Source: Tubiluchus corallicola (lineage: Eukaryota; Priapulida; Priapulimorpha; Priapulimorphida; Tubiluchidae). From it: a stretch of DNA of 64,000 bases. The first letter of the stretch is position 1, and each line of letters begins with the position of its first letter. A program made the translations under genes and the position numbers. A model generated the notes under the pieces. It searched no databases. It saw nothing but the letters and a program-made list of their open reading frames with translations, and was not told where the DNA came from. Positions 63,640 to 64,000 of this stretch are shown here, piece after piece. The stretch is taken from contig JAQGDQ010000007.1 in NCBI GenBank assembly GCA_030141605.1, positions 246,001 through 310,000 of the forward strand, given 5' to 3'.

Positions 63640-64000
63640 AAACCGCTTTATTAACGTGCCCAACTATTTATAAAAAGTAACTGTTTAGCTGTTTTTGATG
63701 AGATCGTTAAAATAAACCCAATTTGCAGACTGCCTTTATTATTTCTTTAACGACTTCATTTGTTCAAGTTAACATCAATAGCTCAATAACATCAACATCA
63801 ATACTTTTTAAGTTTAAGTTTTAAGTTTTAATAGTTTAAGTTTTTTAAATCCGTATAGTTACACACATTTTAACAACAATGCAAGGTATAATTGAATCAG
63901 AACCTTAAAAACCATGTATGTAAGTGGTGTACTCGAGAAGTAAATATACTTGTGTAAAGCATCCCAGGTATGTGGAAAAAGAAAGAAAGAGTATGAGAAA
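63640..64000. other. non-coding, nothing recognised
   Basis: AT-rich, with a short run of TTTAAGTT repeats at about 63810-63845. No exon seen. Confidence 0.4.

Overview
This is a stretch of an AT-rich animal nuclear genome. Every protein gene found is split by GT-AG introns, and the recognisable genes are single metazoan housekeeping genes: MMADHC, RAB5, RPL41 and MRPL10. Two short transposons carry degenerate CCCTAA arrays, which fits an animal with TTAGGG-type telomeres. The dense load of small transposons (MITEs), Helitron-like elements and LINE fragments, together with introns of roughly 0.5-2.3 kb, suggests a marine invertebrate. I cannot name the phylum from sequence alone.

Layout: (1) about 3.0-8.1 kb, minus strand: MMADHC, six coding exons, cobalamin trafficking. 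(2) 13.3-21.7 kb and 24.3-37.0 kb, plus strand: two tandem paralogues of ecto-5'-nucleotidase (CD73/NT5E family). Each has 11 coding exons with the same intron phases throughout. (3) 37-43 kb: gene-poor and repeat-rich, with a LINE fragment split by a Helitron-like element. (4) 43.2-45.7 kb, plus: RPL41, encoding a 25-residue protein in two coding exons. (5) 48.7-54.6 kb, minus: RAB5, five exons, complete. (6) 58.0-60.5 kb, minus: MRPL10, four exons, first coding exon not securely found. (7) 61.4-63.4 kb: an unidentified coding-like block, a 249-bp direct repeat and a palindrome-rich transposon.

The most interesting content is the tandem 5'-nucleotidase-like pair. Both have signal peptides, intact frames across 11 exons and both family domains. 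In both, all three histidine ligands of the two-metal site are replaced and a bridging Asp is Glu. The ligand set that remains is all oxygen (Asp/Ser/Glu/Asn/Asp/Asp or Asp/Asp/Glu/Asn/Asp/Asp). They look like secreted or surface pseudoenzymes, or proteins with a changed metal preference. Copy A keeps the catalytic His, loses several substrate-pocket residues, has a Tyr/Asp-rich acidic insert and ends in a hydrophobic GPI-type tail. Copy B loses the catalytic His, keeps the substrate pocket and ends in a basic, apparently soluble tail.

The mobile elements fall into at least six short families with two or three copies each in the window: Helitron-like, hAT-like with an 8-bp target duplication, telomere-repeat MITEs, palindrome MITEs and two other inverted-repeat families. 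Most sit in introns of the genes above.
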